64,000 nucleotides of DNA from Macrotrachela quadricornifera (taxonomy: Eukaryota > Rotifera > Eurotatoria > Philodinida > Philodinidae), in NCBI GenBank assembly GCA_022393335.1, contig JAJEKB010021853.1:163145-227144 (forward strand). The letters are read 5' to 3'. The notes below the pieces were generated by a model that was not told where the DNA came from, ran no database searches, and saw only the letters and a program-made list of their open reading frames with translations. Made by a program: the position numbers and the translations under genes. How positions within the stretch are numbered: the first letter of the stretch is position 1; each line of letters opens with the position of its first letter. Positions 1 to 11,544 of this stretch are shown here, in pieces.

Positions 1-56
1 CACCGTATCTCTATGATAGACGACGGTACAGTTACGACAGACCCCTTAAAATTTTC

Positions 57-222
57 GCGTATATGTCGTGCGCGGTAGTGTCGTCCGCGGTAGTGTCTAT
101 GCGCTGAAGTGTCAATGCGCGGTAGTGTCCTGCGCGGTGGTGTCGTGCGCGGAAGTGTCGTGCGCGGAAGTGTCGGCGCGGTAGTGTCGGCGCGGTAATG
201 TCATGCGCGGAAATGTCGTGCC
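57..222. repeat. GC-rich 14-16 bp tandem repeat
   Basis: About ten imperfect copies of a unit close to GTCGTGCGCGGTAGT run head to tail, with unit length varying between 14 and 16 bases. The tract is far richer in GC than the DNA after it. It may continue to the left of the window, because the first 56 bases are not obviously unique. No coding potential is apparent. I see no sign that it is telomeric. Confidence 0.75.
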
Positions 223-450
223 ACGTCCGTATTCACTATTCGCTTCTGGTCGACATGGCTTGAAAGCACAGATCGCAAAGAACTTGAAGAAAGAATTTCA
301 AATTTATTCTCACCCCATTTGAATACATCTACTCCCAAACAAAACTTATTTGTCTCTATACCTGCCCTTTTCTCGATTGAACTGAACGTGCATAGCCTCA
401 CATACCTTGCTATACTCATATCAAACAGACAATCACTGAAGAAAATTTGA

Positions 451-1209
451 ACATTTCGTTTGTTAATTCGCAAGTGTGAAAGCACCTTTCGTACAGCTAG
501 ACCAACGTCTGGTCCGTTTTCATCAGTTTTTAACTTTTCAGTTAAAGAATTTCTCCAGCGCGTCGAGAAGTTTGCTGTTCTCCAAAACATTAAGTGTTCT
601 TCTGATTATAATACAAATAATATGATATTTCCTAAACATCACAAACAGTCACAACAAACTTATTTAACCTTTTCAACATCCACAATAACAATTCCCATTA
701 CAGTGAAGCTGCTTGACGAAACAGTCTTTAGTGCCTTTATTCAAGCTAGTTAAATACTATCTGGTTGTCGATTTTCTATTCTTGATCTCAATGGTAATAT
801 GATATCCTTCGACGAAATGAATCGTTTAGCATATAGAAATTTATCCAGATCCAAATGCACAACTTTCAAGAAGAAACCTGTTCAATCGAGCATTGAAAAT
901 GAAGAAGACGAAAACGATGAACAATATCAACGTGATCAGCAGTCTAGTGCAAATGACATTATGGATGAATATGGTGAATTGGCATCAATCAATGAACTTG
1001 ATATTGATATCCTTCCCAATGTGTCTACCTCCACATTTAATGGAATGCGCATCTTCGATTCTATCGATAATTGTCAATCTGAATCTTTCTTTCTCGTTAA
1101 AGTGAATGATCAAAAGAAGTTTATGCACAAACAGACTGCGAATTGGTATTTTACAAAAACTAAACCTATTTTGTCCTCTGATCGATTAAAACGAGTTCAA
1201 AACAAATAA
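451..1209 (+). pseudogene. Hypothetical protein with one in-frame stop
   Basis: One frame is open from 451 to the stop at 1207-1209 except for a single TAA at 751-753. Both halves are in the same frame, so this is one ORF of about 250 codons with one nonsense codon rather than two genes. No ATG start is evident; the left part is open only from codon TTG at about 460. The right half holds a short acidic low-complexity stretch (EDENDE) and ends in basic residues. I recognise no family. It could be a decayed gene, a spliced gene whose intron covers the stop, or a transposon remnant. Confidence 0.35.
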
Positions 1210-2853
1210 TAACTGCTTTTAAATGTTCTGTTTGTTATCTATTAAATTTTTGTTGTGAGAAAGAATGAATAACACATCTTTCTATTGTTACATTTTAGAT
1301 GATGAACTGACGTTTGGTTTACGTTGTGCTAATAAAAAATATATCTGAGTAAGTGAATATATAGAACGAAGAAAATTATATTACATATGGCTTGATCTGG
1401 AAGTATTTAACATACACATTACTATTTTATCATATTTGTAGACAGGGGCTCTTTTCATTTTCTTGTATCTCGATTTGTTGATCTACAAATGAAGTCATCA
1501 CAATCCGAACAAACTAAAGACGAAAACTCTGGATTGCAATTGTTGACAGAAAAAATGATAATAATCGCCAGTAATTCTAAAAGTTGATTTATGACAAAAT
1601 CATCTGCATCAGTTCAAATCATCTTAAATCACTTAAACTCAATTTTAATCGCAAAAGTCACATAAAATCATTTTAAACCAAAAAAACTTACTTTAACTCA
1701 TTTTAAATCGCAAAATCATAAATTAGTTATTAATCCCTTGGTCTAGACGCATGAGGTCGCAAAAATTTTGCGAGAAGGTGCCCTATCGAAAGTTTCACAT
1801 CCGAAGGTAGATAGTAGTTCTCAACGCGTATATATGTAAGGTATCATATCTGAATAAGAACCTATGGCAGCGATAAGCAACTCCGACTCCGAAGCTGGAG
1901 TTAACTTCGGAGTTGTGGATTTTTTTATCTTAATTGGAGTGGCGTTGTAGTAGGTTTGTACATTGTCAGCGAAGCTGGAGCGGAATATAGTTTAGAGTAT
2001 TCTCTAACTCCGACATAACTCGTTTGTTTTCTATCTTCAGACGAAAACAGTAAAAGAAAATTGTTTGCCACAACCAACGTTGATATGTACTTTTCTTATT
2101 GTGACGAAGTGGTTGACTAGCAAAAACTGCCTAACTAGTAGAAAGACAGAGAAACAAATGTGGAGAGAGAATCAGAGACAGAAAAAACTAAATCTTTCAT
2201 AGAAAGAGTGAATAATCTCTTTTATATCGACTGATAAGATGAGTATGATGTGTGCCTGCTACTTCTGCACCGGCAGAAGGAGTTTCCTCATCCAATGGTC
2301 TACTTATGAGGCCCATCGAAGTCGCTTATATAAAGACCTCTTATTGAAGTTAACCTTTGTTACTGTAAGTTTAATTATTGAAATGAAAAACCATCAAATG
2401 TTCTACAGTGATGAATCAAAAATAAATCATACTAATATTCAGAAACATTTCTACGAATATAGTGTCAATGGCTTTTTCCACAAAATCTCGTATGAAAGAA
2501 AATGCTTTAATAGAATCGGAGTTAAAACGGAGTTGGAGTTAGACCGGACTCGACTAACAACGAAAGAGCTCACGCTAGGGATGGATTGGATCCCTACAAA
2601 ATCGCAGCGGAGTTGTTCGGAATTTGAAATGTCAGAGTTATCTATATCTGATCTATGGGCAGTATTTATATCGATTAAAGTCCTATATGTAGGAGAGACT
2701 TGGAGTCTACCAACTCTTTTATCGAGACGCTATGAAGAACATCTCAATCCGTGTATGAAGAAGGTACTCAGGGTCGATCAAGTCCTATATGTGAAAGGTA
2801 CTTGGAGTCTCGCAAGCCCTACATTTGGAGGGTACTTCTGCTACATCTAGCCC
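1210..2853. other. Repeat-rich stretch, no supported gene
   Basis: At 1590-1730 there are dispersed AATCATTTTAAA-like words. At 1879-2010 and 2516-2560 there are clustered GGAGTT/AACTCC words in opposing orientation, suggesting an eroded inverted-repeat element. A 203-codon open frame at 2239-2850 (plus) has no family similarity I can see. It contains two imperfect copies of a roughly 45-base segment (about 2673-2717 and 2776-2820), so I do not call it a gene. Confidence 0.3.
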
Positions 2854-4583
2854 AATATTTGAAAAATACGAGGTGCGGCATAATGATTGCAACACGGAGT
2901 ATTTTGCAAATATCTGATTCATAGGCCATCTATATAACCTTGATATTTTTTATAGGATGCGCCGTGAAATGTTCTATAAGACTGGTATGAAAACGTGTTA
3001 CTTAGGGGTATCCAAAAGTAATCTCGCGTCCATATCATTTCCTTTTAAAAAGGTTTTAAAAAAATTCTTTTTTTATAGGATGGTAGAGAAAATAAAGCTC
3101 TATTTTTCTATACTATTTCATTACTATTTAACTAGTATTATACTAATAAAATTCCGAGCAGAACTATTTTTGTGTAAAACTTAACTATTGGTTGAAGTAG
3201 ATTACATGCATACGCTTTGCATTTCAATTTTCAATCGCTTAGTAGGTTCTATTGAAAAACAAAATATATCACAAGATGCAGCGTGAAAAGCTCTACAATT
3301 TTTAAGGAACAGCTTATTTAATATTTCAGATAAGAAAAAACGAAACTTTCTTTCGTATAAAAAAAACTGATTTTTTCAGTATAGTCGGAAAGAATTTAAC
3401 ATTTTTTGGAAACAAGAAGTAAGTAATTAAAATAAACAATCTTATACAAAGTGTAGGGCTTTTGACGCTGCATCTCATGATATATTTTGGTTTTTTTTAA
3501 AATAAAAGATATTAGAGGATAAAAAGGTGACATGAGAAAAAGTGAATTCATCTTGTATCAAAAAAGTGTCGTGTTCGCTTTGTCGAAATTTTGGTCTCTC
3601 CAAATTGTCTAGTTTGAAAACAAAAAGTGCAATTATAAAATAAGCTGTTCCTTAAATACTGTAGAGCTTTTCACGCTGCATCTTGTGATATATTTTGTTT
3701 TTCAATACTACCTACTAAGTGATTGACAATTGAAATGCAAAGCGTATCCATTTAATCTACTTCAACCGATAGTTAAGTTTTACACAAAAATAGTTCTGCT
3801 CGGAATTTTATTAGTATAATACTAGTTGAATAGTGACGAAATAATATAGAAAAATAGAGCTTCATTTTCTCTATCATCCTATAAAAAAAGAATTTTTTTA
3901 AAACCTTTTTATAAGGAAATGATATGGACGCGAGATTACTTTTGGATACCCCTAAGTAAATGAAGTCGATGATTAGTTATAAGATCAAACCTGAACGACT
4001 GAAAAATGATGCAATGTTCAATTACTCTAGTGAGGGAGTATTCTCAAATGTTCTGTGCCGTTTTGAATTTTATACAGCCATTTTGTAGAGCTCATTGAGT
4101 ACAGCATCCGGTATAAAAGACTCGTTTCCACAGTGAATTTTCAAGGGCATACGATGTGCCATGCCTTCCGAAAAATCATTATAAACGCTTGCAAAAAGTG
4201 TCTTGCTGAAAACTAATGCTGATCTTTCGAAAGGTATGACACATCGTATGCCCTTGAAAATTCACTGTGGAGACGAATCTTTTATACCGGATACTGTACT
4301 CAATGAGCTCTACAAAATGGTTGTGTTAAATTCAAAACGGTTCAGAACACTTGAGAATACTCCCTCACCAGAGTAATTGGACATTGCCATCATTTTCAGT
4401 CGTTCAGGTTTAATCTTATAACAAAACCATCGACTTCATTCAACAAAGTTTTCATACCGGTCTTATAGAACATTTCACGGCGCATCTTATAAAAAATATC
4501 AAGGTTATATAGATGGCCTATGAATGAGATATTTGCAAAATACTCCGTGTTACAATCATTATGCCGCATCCGAAAAAAATATT
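2854..4583. mobile_element. Long palindromic (foldback) element O, interrupted
   Basis: The left arm is 2854-2998 plus 3959-4165, and the right arm is 4222-4583. Once the 958 bases of a later insertion (element plus duplicated TA) are removed, the arms are near-complementary over roughly 350 bases, with a loop of about 55 bases. The ends share the word GGTGCGGCATAATGATTG. No coding frame is present. Each arm carries GCGCCGTGAAATGTTCTATA, a variant of a motif found in other palindromic elements of this window. I could not define a target-site duplication. Confidence 0.75.
3001..3956. mobile_element. Palindromic MITE, family A, TA target site
   Basis: The terminal inverted repeats start CTTAGGGGTATCC and continue as arms of more than 300 bases (3001-3350 and about 3630-3956). 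TA flanks both ends (2999-3000 and 3957-3958), as expected for Tc1/mariner-type insertion. The element lies in the left arm of element O, and the matching place in O's right arm lacks it. No coding frame is present. Each arm carries AGATGCAGCGTGAAAAGC followed by TCTACA. A relative with the same ends is at 27707-28672 and a truncated one at about 16644. Confidence 0.85.
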
Positions 4584-5284
4584 TCAGAGCAAGCTAATAC
4601 AACTTCGATGTACTCGTCATAGTGAACGGGTCACAAGGTTTTAGTTTTAGTTTTTTTCCTCTATCATTTTAATATGTGACTTTTCTTTAACTCATTGTTT
4701 TTTCGTTTCAGCTAATGGTTTTATAGATGTTTTTTCGTTTTATTGTCTCTATTTCTTTTCTTGAACCGTTTTCATCGTATTATCATAAACTCTAGTCTAT
4801 CTTTTATCTATCATTCTTCTAAAATATGTTTATCGTAAAACTGATCTTATCTTCATATCCTGAAGTCTACTCACTGTTGAGATTCTTATTATTATCAAAG
4901 GTTTTTCTTTAATCAACAGATAGAAATAAACCTGAGATTTTAAATTCAATTTATTTTTCCTCACATTTCTTAGTTGGTTCAATCAAAAAGTCTCTCAAGG
5001 CGACGATAAGCTTCTGAGTTAAAACAACTGTCTTCTTGCGGACCCTATTGAGTAGTAGTATACACTGAGTTGTTTCATTGTTGTATTTCATTGGAGAGAA
5101 ATTACAATAGATTCATTGATGTTTTAATCTATATCAGCATTTGGACAGCAGCAATCAATAAAGGACTTTACATCTAACATACAGTGAGAGAAGAGAAGCA
5201 TATTAATAGACAAAAAAACTCCGGTATTTTTTTATCCGTTTTTCGGTCTTTTTTTACTATTTTCTTCTCATTTTCCTTGTTTTC
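4584..5284. other. AT-rich intergenic region upstream of ITPK1
   Basis: This is AT-rich unique-looking sequence without an ORF of note and presumably holds the promoter of the kinase gene. The last 60 bases become strongly pyrimidine-rich just before the start codon. I see no convincing TATA box. Confidence 0.4.
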
Positions 5285-5298
5285 TCTTTTTTATCTAG
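5270..5298 (+). promoter_or_regulatory. Possible splice acceptor abutting the ITPK1 start
   Basis: A pyrimidine-rich tract ends in TTTTTTATCTAG directly followed by the ATG at 5299. A 3' splice site with no 5' untranslated sequence after it fits either a short upstream non-coding exon or spliced-leader trans-splicing, which is known in bdelloid rotifers. The sequence alone cannot separate the two. Confidence 0.45.
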
Positions 5299-6480
5299 AT
5301 GAGTCGTTTTCGAATTGGTTGTTTACTGCCACACAAAACAATTAACAGCGAATGGTTCACTAACTTGCAAAAGCATGCTTCAGCGCACTTTGCCATAGAT
5401 CTGGTGCAGCTTGACGCTGCTCAACCTGCGATACATCAGGATTTGAACGGAATTTTGCACAAATTTACGGAGTTGTTGGCAAACGCACTTACTTTTACAA
5501 CGACTGGGCCCACCCTCGCCGATTGTTTGATGCTTGAACAATGGTTAGCCGAGGTGACTTCTGAACGTCGTCTTCTTGTTATGGATAATGTTGGTGGAGT
5601 TATTCGGCTCCTCTCACGCCCAAACATGTTGGAGGTTTTGCGAGACGCTGTTCGACAAGCTGCTAATCCTCTTGTTGCAGTTCCGGAAACGGTTCTTTTA
5701 CCATTAAATGTCTCTTCTTCTTCGTCGTTTTCTACCTCGAGTCTTTTACAAGACGTTACGAAACTCCTTTGTTGTAATGACGAAGTGCAAAAACAAGTAG
5801 AAGAAAACGCTTTTCTGACAAAATTTTTGCCTGCTGTATGTAAACCTATCGACGCTTCGGTTTCGTCACATTCGCATACAATGGCCATTATGTTTGACGT
5901 TGAAAGTGTTCATTTGTTGCAAGAAAGACTTCCACTGTTGCAGAAATTTATAAACCATATGGGTGTTGTGTACAAGATTTATGTTATTGGAAGAAGGCAT
6001 TGGATTGTGCCCAGACCTTCTATTCGCTTACTTCTTGATGAACCGGCAAAGTCAGCCAATATAGAAAACCACTCCGATTCCCACTGTTCTACCTTTTCCA
6101 AACTTCAGACTAATCCAGTGAAAGAAGAAACTTGTCAACAAGCATCTAAATTAGACGCTCTTTCAGATTATCACGTTATTAGCAGCGAACAAAAATGCCC
6201 AGAATTTTTCGACACGCTTAAACTTAAACGAAACTTTTCTAATATTACAACTGAAACAAAACAATTGGAAAGAATAGATCGCCCGCTAATAGAGAAAATG
6301 GTCAAAATTATGAAAGAAATTACAGGTCTAGGTATTTTTGGATTTGACATCTTGATTGAAGAGGACACAAACATTCATTACTTGATTGATGCAAATTATT
6401 TTCCTGGATATCGTGGAATTTCAGACTTTGAACATCACCTTTGCACATACATTGTCAGTTCATTAGAAGAGTCACAATAA
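5299..6480 (+). CDS. ITPK1: Inositol-tetrakisphosphate 1-kinase (ITPK1-like)
   Basis: This single-exon gene of 393 codons encodes an ATP-grasp kinase of the inositol 1,3,4-trisphosphate 5/6-kinase family. Such enzymes phosphorylate inositol tris- and tetrakisphosphates in the cytosol on the route to higher inositol phosphates. The N-terminal domain starts RIGCLLPHKTIN. The ATP-binding part shows LPAVCKPIDA (Lys182 as likely nucleotide-binding lysine), then QKFINHMGVVYKIYVIG (about 215-231) and VPRPS (about 237-241). The C-terminal metal-binding part shows GIFGFDILIEE (about 345-355) and LIDANYFPGY (about 362-371). The length is close to animal ITPK1. Residues 250-325 form a low-similarity insert. 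The stop codon overlaps an AATAAA word that may serve as poly(A) signal. No introns or disruptions are visible, so I consider it functional. Confidence 0.93.
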   Translation: MSRFRIGCLLPHKTINSEWFTNLQKHASAHFAIDLVQLDAAQPAIHQDLNGILHKFTELLANALTFTTTGPTLADCLMLEQWLAEVTSERRLLVMDNVGGVIRLLSRPNMLEVLRDAVRQAANPLVAVPETVLLPLNVSSSSSFSTSSLLQDVTKLLCCNDEVQKQVEENAFLTKFLPAVCKPIDASVSSHSHTMAIMFDVESVHLLQERLPLLQKFINHMGVVYKIYVIGRRHWIVPRPSIRLLLDEPAKSANIENHSDSHCSTFSKLQTNPVKEETCQQASKLDALSDYHVISSEQKCPEFFDTLKLKRNFSNITTETKQLERIDRPLIEKMVKIMKEITGLGIFGFDILIEEDTNIHYLIDANYFPGYRGISDFEHHLCTYIVSSLEESQ

Positions 6481-7677
6481 ACAAACAGCTCCATTTAATC
6501 ATTGTTCTTTCTATTTTAAGAAACTCACATATTTTTCTAAGAGAAATAATGAATATACGTCTTAATTCAAAGGTCTTGGGCTCTCACCTCCACCCTTACA
6601 GACATTCCCCGTTACAGATATCGCCTCCATTAGAGATAACCGCAAATTCCAAGTACGCGCACCATAAAAAAGAGAGTGAGCTTTAAACAAAGAAACACCG
6701 CGATCCGGATTTCGTCTTATTTCAAAGACTCATTAGGTGGTCTCAACAAAATCTGCATAATGGAATGAAGTAGAATTTAGTATTAAAGACGTAAATATAT
6801 CCAGAGACGAAATCTTTATTAAATTCAATTAGACATCTTAAAGGTAGAAGAAAGTTCTAAGACTTAAATGATGAGTTTAAATAAGAGAACAACCACGACG
6901 CTTTTCGATTGAATTTCACAGTCTCATCAGAGGTTTTAGATATGTGTGTAGCTAGTTAACAAAAGATAAGGACAGGGGCGTATAAGAACGCGAATTGGCC
7001 CATCTTGGAATGTTTAAAATAGATATACGAAACGATGCAGAATGAGACGGCGAATCTTTCCATGATATGGTCACTACATTTAGAAAGTCGCTCAATAGTT
7101 TCCGACGGAGCATTTCACATCGCAATTTAGTCAAATTATACCACAAAATGAGACCGTATTTTGACTAAAAGCTAATATAAACATGTTGGTATGGCCACAA
7201 ATAGTCCCATTTGAAAGAGCAAAAAATCCTGCATAAATATCTATATAAACCATACTTCATAAATTGATATAAAATAAACTTATGAGCTATGAATAGTGCC
7301 GTTACCAATATTATGACATATGCTACAGGTTTTGTCGTCTCCAAGATCAACAAAAACTTCTTTACCAACAAGTCTCATCTACATGATACAATGCAATTTT
7401 TCACGCGCTACAAAATGATAAAATTGCCATCTCTCCATTGTCTTGACAAAATTTTTATCGAAATAAAAATATCGTGTAAATATTCAGTCGGATATACTCG
7501 TGTCGTTGGAGAGGGTATAATAATCATTGGATCAATAGAAAGTTGGATTTTTAAATGAATATAGTGCGATTATTCGAAGTAGATAAATTGTCTGCTTGCG
7601 ACTAATAACTAATATATCGAATATTGTTCAGTTTTTCGAAAGCTGTTAATGGTTAGAAAATTTGAAGAAGGAATATA
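6481..7677. other. Intergenic DNA with a MULE-terminus-like word
   Basis: No supported gene. At about 6969-7006 the sequence GACAGGGGCGTATAAG, followed by TTGGCCCAT, resembles the terminal repeat of the MULE at 9026-14101, so it may be a solo or truncated end of that family. The remainder is AT-rich. Short ORFs here are unsupported. Confidence 0.35.
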
Positions 7678-7905
7678 CAGGTGTTTGCAAAAAACCTTGG
7701 AGACCTTTTTAGAGTAGTATTTATTTACGTATACGCTCTGTTCGAAAGTTTTGTATAAGAGGCAAACATCTATCTTTTATCGACAACATACAATTTTTGG
7801 CTATATTAGTTTTAACATTATAAAATTCTTCAGTTAAAAAAAGTTTAAGTTCATCGATCTTTTTAGGTTTTCGTTTCTCCACTTTGCGTTTTATTTTCGA
7901 CCATA

Positions 7906-8805
7906 CAGGGCGTTTGAAAAGTCACTTACCAAAAAAAAATTTGAATATCTCCCTTACGACTCAAGCAAACGAACTGATTTTTTTATCAATTCAAGAGGCA
8001 TGTTCAAAGTTTATATCCATAAAGACATGTCTAGAGAGGCGCTTTGTTAAGTATCATTATTGGTTTGAACAAACAAATTTTTACTTTTTCGCAGATAGGA
8101 ACAGGATGAGCCAAAAGCCATCTTACCAAGAAAAAATTGAATATTTCTGCTACAAGCTCAGTGAAACAAACTGATTTTTTTACCCATAATAGCGGCATAT
8201 TCACACTTTAAATCCATACGGACAAAGTTCGAGAAAACCTTTGTTAAATACCACAAATGACCTCAACAAGAAATGTTTACTTTTTCACAGATAAGAAAAA
8301 GAAAAACAATATAATTAACAAAGAATTTCTCTAGGCATGTCTATATGAACCTGAAGCTTGAACATGCCTCTATCATTGATAAAACAATCACCCCGTTCGC
8401 TCAAGCCGTAATGGACATACTCAGTTTTCTTTCTGTTGTGTAATATTTGAGCAATCTTGAAAAGTCATTTTGTCGAAAAAAAAATTGAATATCTCCTTCA
8501 AGGCCTAAGCAAACGAGCTGATCTTTTTATCAATGATAGAGGTATGTTCAAGCTTCATATTCATAAAGACATGTCTAGAGGGATCTTTTGTCAAGTATAT
8601 TGTTTTTTCTTCCTATCTGTGAAAAAGTAAAAATTTTTTTGTTCAAACCAATAATGATACTTAACAAAGCGCCTCTCTAGACATGTCTTTATGGATATAA
8701 ACTTTGAACATGCCTCTATCATTGATAAAAAAATCAGTTCGTTTGCTCGAGCCGTAAGGGAGATAATCAAATTTTTTTTTGGTAAGTGACTTTTCAAACG
8801 CCCTG
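7906..8805. mobile_element. Palindromic mariner-like MITE (900 bp)
   Basis: The ends are CAGGGCGTTTGAAAAGTCAC and its complement, with TA on both sides (7904-7905 and 8806-8807). Much of the element is palindromic, with repeated words such as AGACATGTCTAGAGAGG and CATGCCTCTATCATTGAT. No transposase is encoded. Small open frames inside it are by-products of the palindrome. Relatives are at 46691-47591 and in pieces at 58650-59806. Confidence 0.85.
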
Positions 8806-9980
8806 TATATTCTCGATTGGATTAACATCAGGACTGTTAGATGGCCAGTCTAAGAATCGTGGTATATTATCATTAATAAATTGTTAACAAATATTACTTC
8901 TATGCTTTGGATCATTTTCCTGTTGTAGACACCAGTTTCAACGAAACTGTTCTAAAATAAAGAAAAAAACAGTAAACAACATTATTTCCTATAATCGCTT
9001 ACGTCTAACTGCAGGTAAAAGAAAGGACAGGGGCGCATAAGGCCCCGATTTGGCCCATTGTACTTTTTCTTATTATATCCAGCACAATCATATATAGAAT
9101 GAAAGAGTTTCAGTTGGCGACTATTTTTATACTAGATTTCAAATACATTTGAAATACAGTTGAGGATTTCTTCCTACAGACTTCGAATAGTCTTATTGCG
9201 AAAAAATGCTCATGATACAATAGTCTTTTAGATCAATTTCCTGTTAATGAATTTTAGAAATTCATTTTCTATTATAGCTCATTGGATAGCTCTTTTCACG
9301 GGCTACAAAAAGATGTAGTTTCTAAAACTATTAAAAGTGGGCCAAGAAAAAAATCTAAGACCACAAGGTAAAAAGCATGCCTTTTTTTATATATCTTATA
9401 ACATATTTGATTTACGATTCTTTGAAAAAATGTTTTTATGCTAACTTCTGTTATAATTCGTCAGATTATCTTTTCTCGCAGCTATAAATTCCTAGTATTT
9501 CTAGATTCAGAATAATGGAAACACTATAATCAAATAGGTACATGTTGTCTTTGTAAATCAATATGAATATTGATACTGTTTCTTGTTGTTATGTTTCTAA
9601 ATCATGTACGATATCAGTTATCATATGGTATTCATATTAGGGTTGAGATGTAACTTATTTTATCCATGTTAAATAGTTGTGGAACAACGGTTGGCTTCAT
9701 GGCTCTAATGGTCATAAGGTCTATTTGGACCTCACTTCTTCCGGTTAAAAATATCATTACAATTTTTGTATAAACATTATTTTAAAGATTGTCATATTCA
9801 CACGCAATCCTTCAGAATTCGTTAAATAGGAGCTGATGAATCATAGTTACATATCCTATCATTCTATTATTAACACTCTCTGAATTAAATTAATACTATG
9901 CTTGTTGGTCATTCATGCAGAGAGAAAAAAGCGGTGCAGGCGAAAATAGTGCGGATATAATGTGTCGAAATAAACATATA

Positions 9981-10943
9981 AAGGGTGTTCCAGAAGTTCT
10001 GAAGCTTTTTTAAAATGCATCGCTCTCGCGTATAATAAAAGCAAAATCTTTGAAACTTCGGGATATTATTGTACATGCTTAGTACTAAATAGCTACAAAG
10101 TTTGAGACCTATAGCTTGTGCCATTAATGAGAACCAGTAACAACACTATCATGCACTATTTTTTCAATTTTTCTGATCATATTTTGTATATACAACATGT
10201 TTTAACTTTGTCTATATCTCGGCTTAGACAGATAATAAAATCTTGAATTTTTTTTCGAAAGATGTCGCGTGAAAAGCTCTACGAAAAGTGTAATAACAAC
10301 TTATTAATGATTAGTGTTAATGGTTTCTGCCATACTCAAAATGAAACATTTACATGGTAGTCCTACTTCTCATCACATTGTGCGCAATAAAAAAAAAACC
10401 CTGAATGCCTTTTTTGTTTTCCAGTAAGGATTCGATCATACAGCTTCTGGAGAGCTGTCGACAGTGCATCTTTTAATAAAAGAATCAAGATCTTGGCATT
10501 TTCTCAAGCTGAAATACATGCAAAATAAAAAAGACTTGAAATCATTTTTTATCACGCACAATATAGTGAGAAGTAGGACAACCATGTAGGTTTTTCATTT
10601 TGAGTATGGCAGAAACCATTAACACAAGTCAAAAGGGATTTGTTATTACAATTTTTTTAGAGCTTTCACGCCACATCTTTTGAAAAAAAATTCAAGATTT
10701 TATCATCTGCTTAAGTTGAGATATAAACATTTTGGCAAACTCGGGATACAGGAAAATTGAAAAAATAGTGCATGATAGTGTTGTTACTGGTTCTCATTAA
10801 TGGCACAAGCTATAGGTCTCAAACTTTGTAGCTATTTAGTACTAAGCATGTACAATAATATCCCGAAGTTTCAAAGAGTTTGCTTTTATTATACGCGAGA
10901 GCGATGCATTTTAAAAAAGCTTCAGAACTTCTGGAACACCCTT
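9981..10943. mobile_element. Palindromic MITE inside the MULE
   Basis: The inverted ends are AAGGGTGTTCCAGAAGTTC with TA outside both (9979-9980 and 10944-10945). The two arms are close to complementary over almost their full 480 bases and meet near 10460. Each arm carries GATGTCGCGTGAAAAGCTC or a near copy (10262 and about 10660), the recurrent motif discussed in the findings. No coding frame is present. Confidence 0.85.
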
Positions 10944-11209
10944 TATGTGATTGTGTAATTGAGAAAAGAATCATATATCTATTACGAAATTATGTCGTGC
11001 AATAATACGTATTCTATTATAACTCGTGAAGCAATCGTTCGAAGCTGTGTTGGCGAAAATCGAATTCGTGAAGGTGATTCAAAGTATTCAGTCGTCACTT
11101 CACTGCACTGGCTCATACAACTTTTAGCAAAAATCGTCAATCAAATATGTTAAATCATATGTAAAAATAGACATAGTTTTTACTTTGTGGTACTTTGTGG
11201 GTTAATTCG

Positions 11210-11385
11210 AATTTGATCGAAAAGTTAAAATGTCGAAACAAAAAATGTCGAAAAAAAAGGGTAAGATTGTTGAAAATAAAAATTTCGAATAACAAAAATG
11301 TCGAGTAGCTAAAAAGATCGAAAATGGAATATCGAAAAACTAAAATGTCGAAATGAAAAAAATGTTGAAAAAAGTGTAAGAAGAT
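11210..11385. repeat. Degenerate ATGTCGAAA array, left of the MULE gene
   Basis: Roughly eight to ten copies of AAAATGTCGAAA and close variants lie here. A matching array in the opposite orientation lies at about 13430-13560 on the other side of the transposase gene. The paired arrangement suggests a subterminal feature of the MULE. Confidence 0.6.
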
Positions 11386-11544
11386 CATATAGAGATATAT
11401 TATTGTTATATTTTTGAAATAAAGAATTTATTAAAGTTTGAAAAATACAGCAATAATTTAAAAACATCTTAATGAAGAGAAAATCGATGAAGTAGTACAT
11501 AAAAATGAAGGTGAATAATAATGTTCTTATAAACATAGATATCT

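Noticed and set aside
2955..3290. GTGAAAAGCTC-type motif as a hammerhead ribozyme core
   Set aside because: The CTGATGA box and the paired stems required by a hammerhead are not present around the motif.
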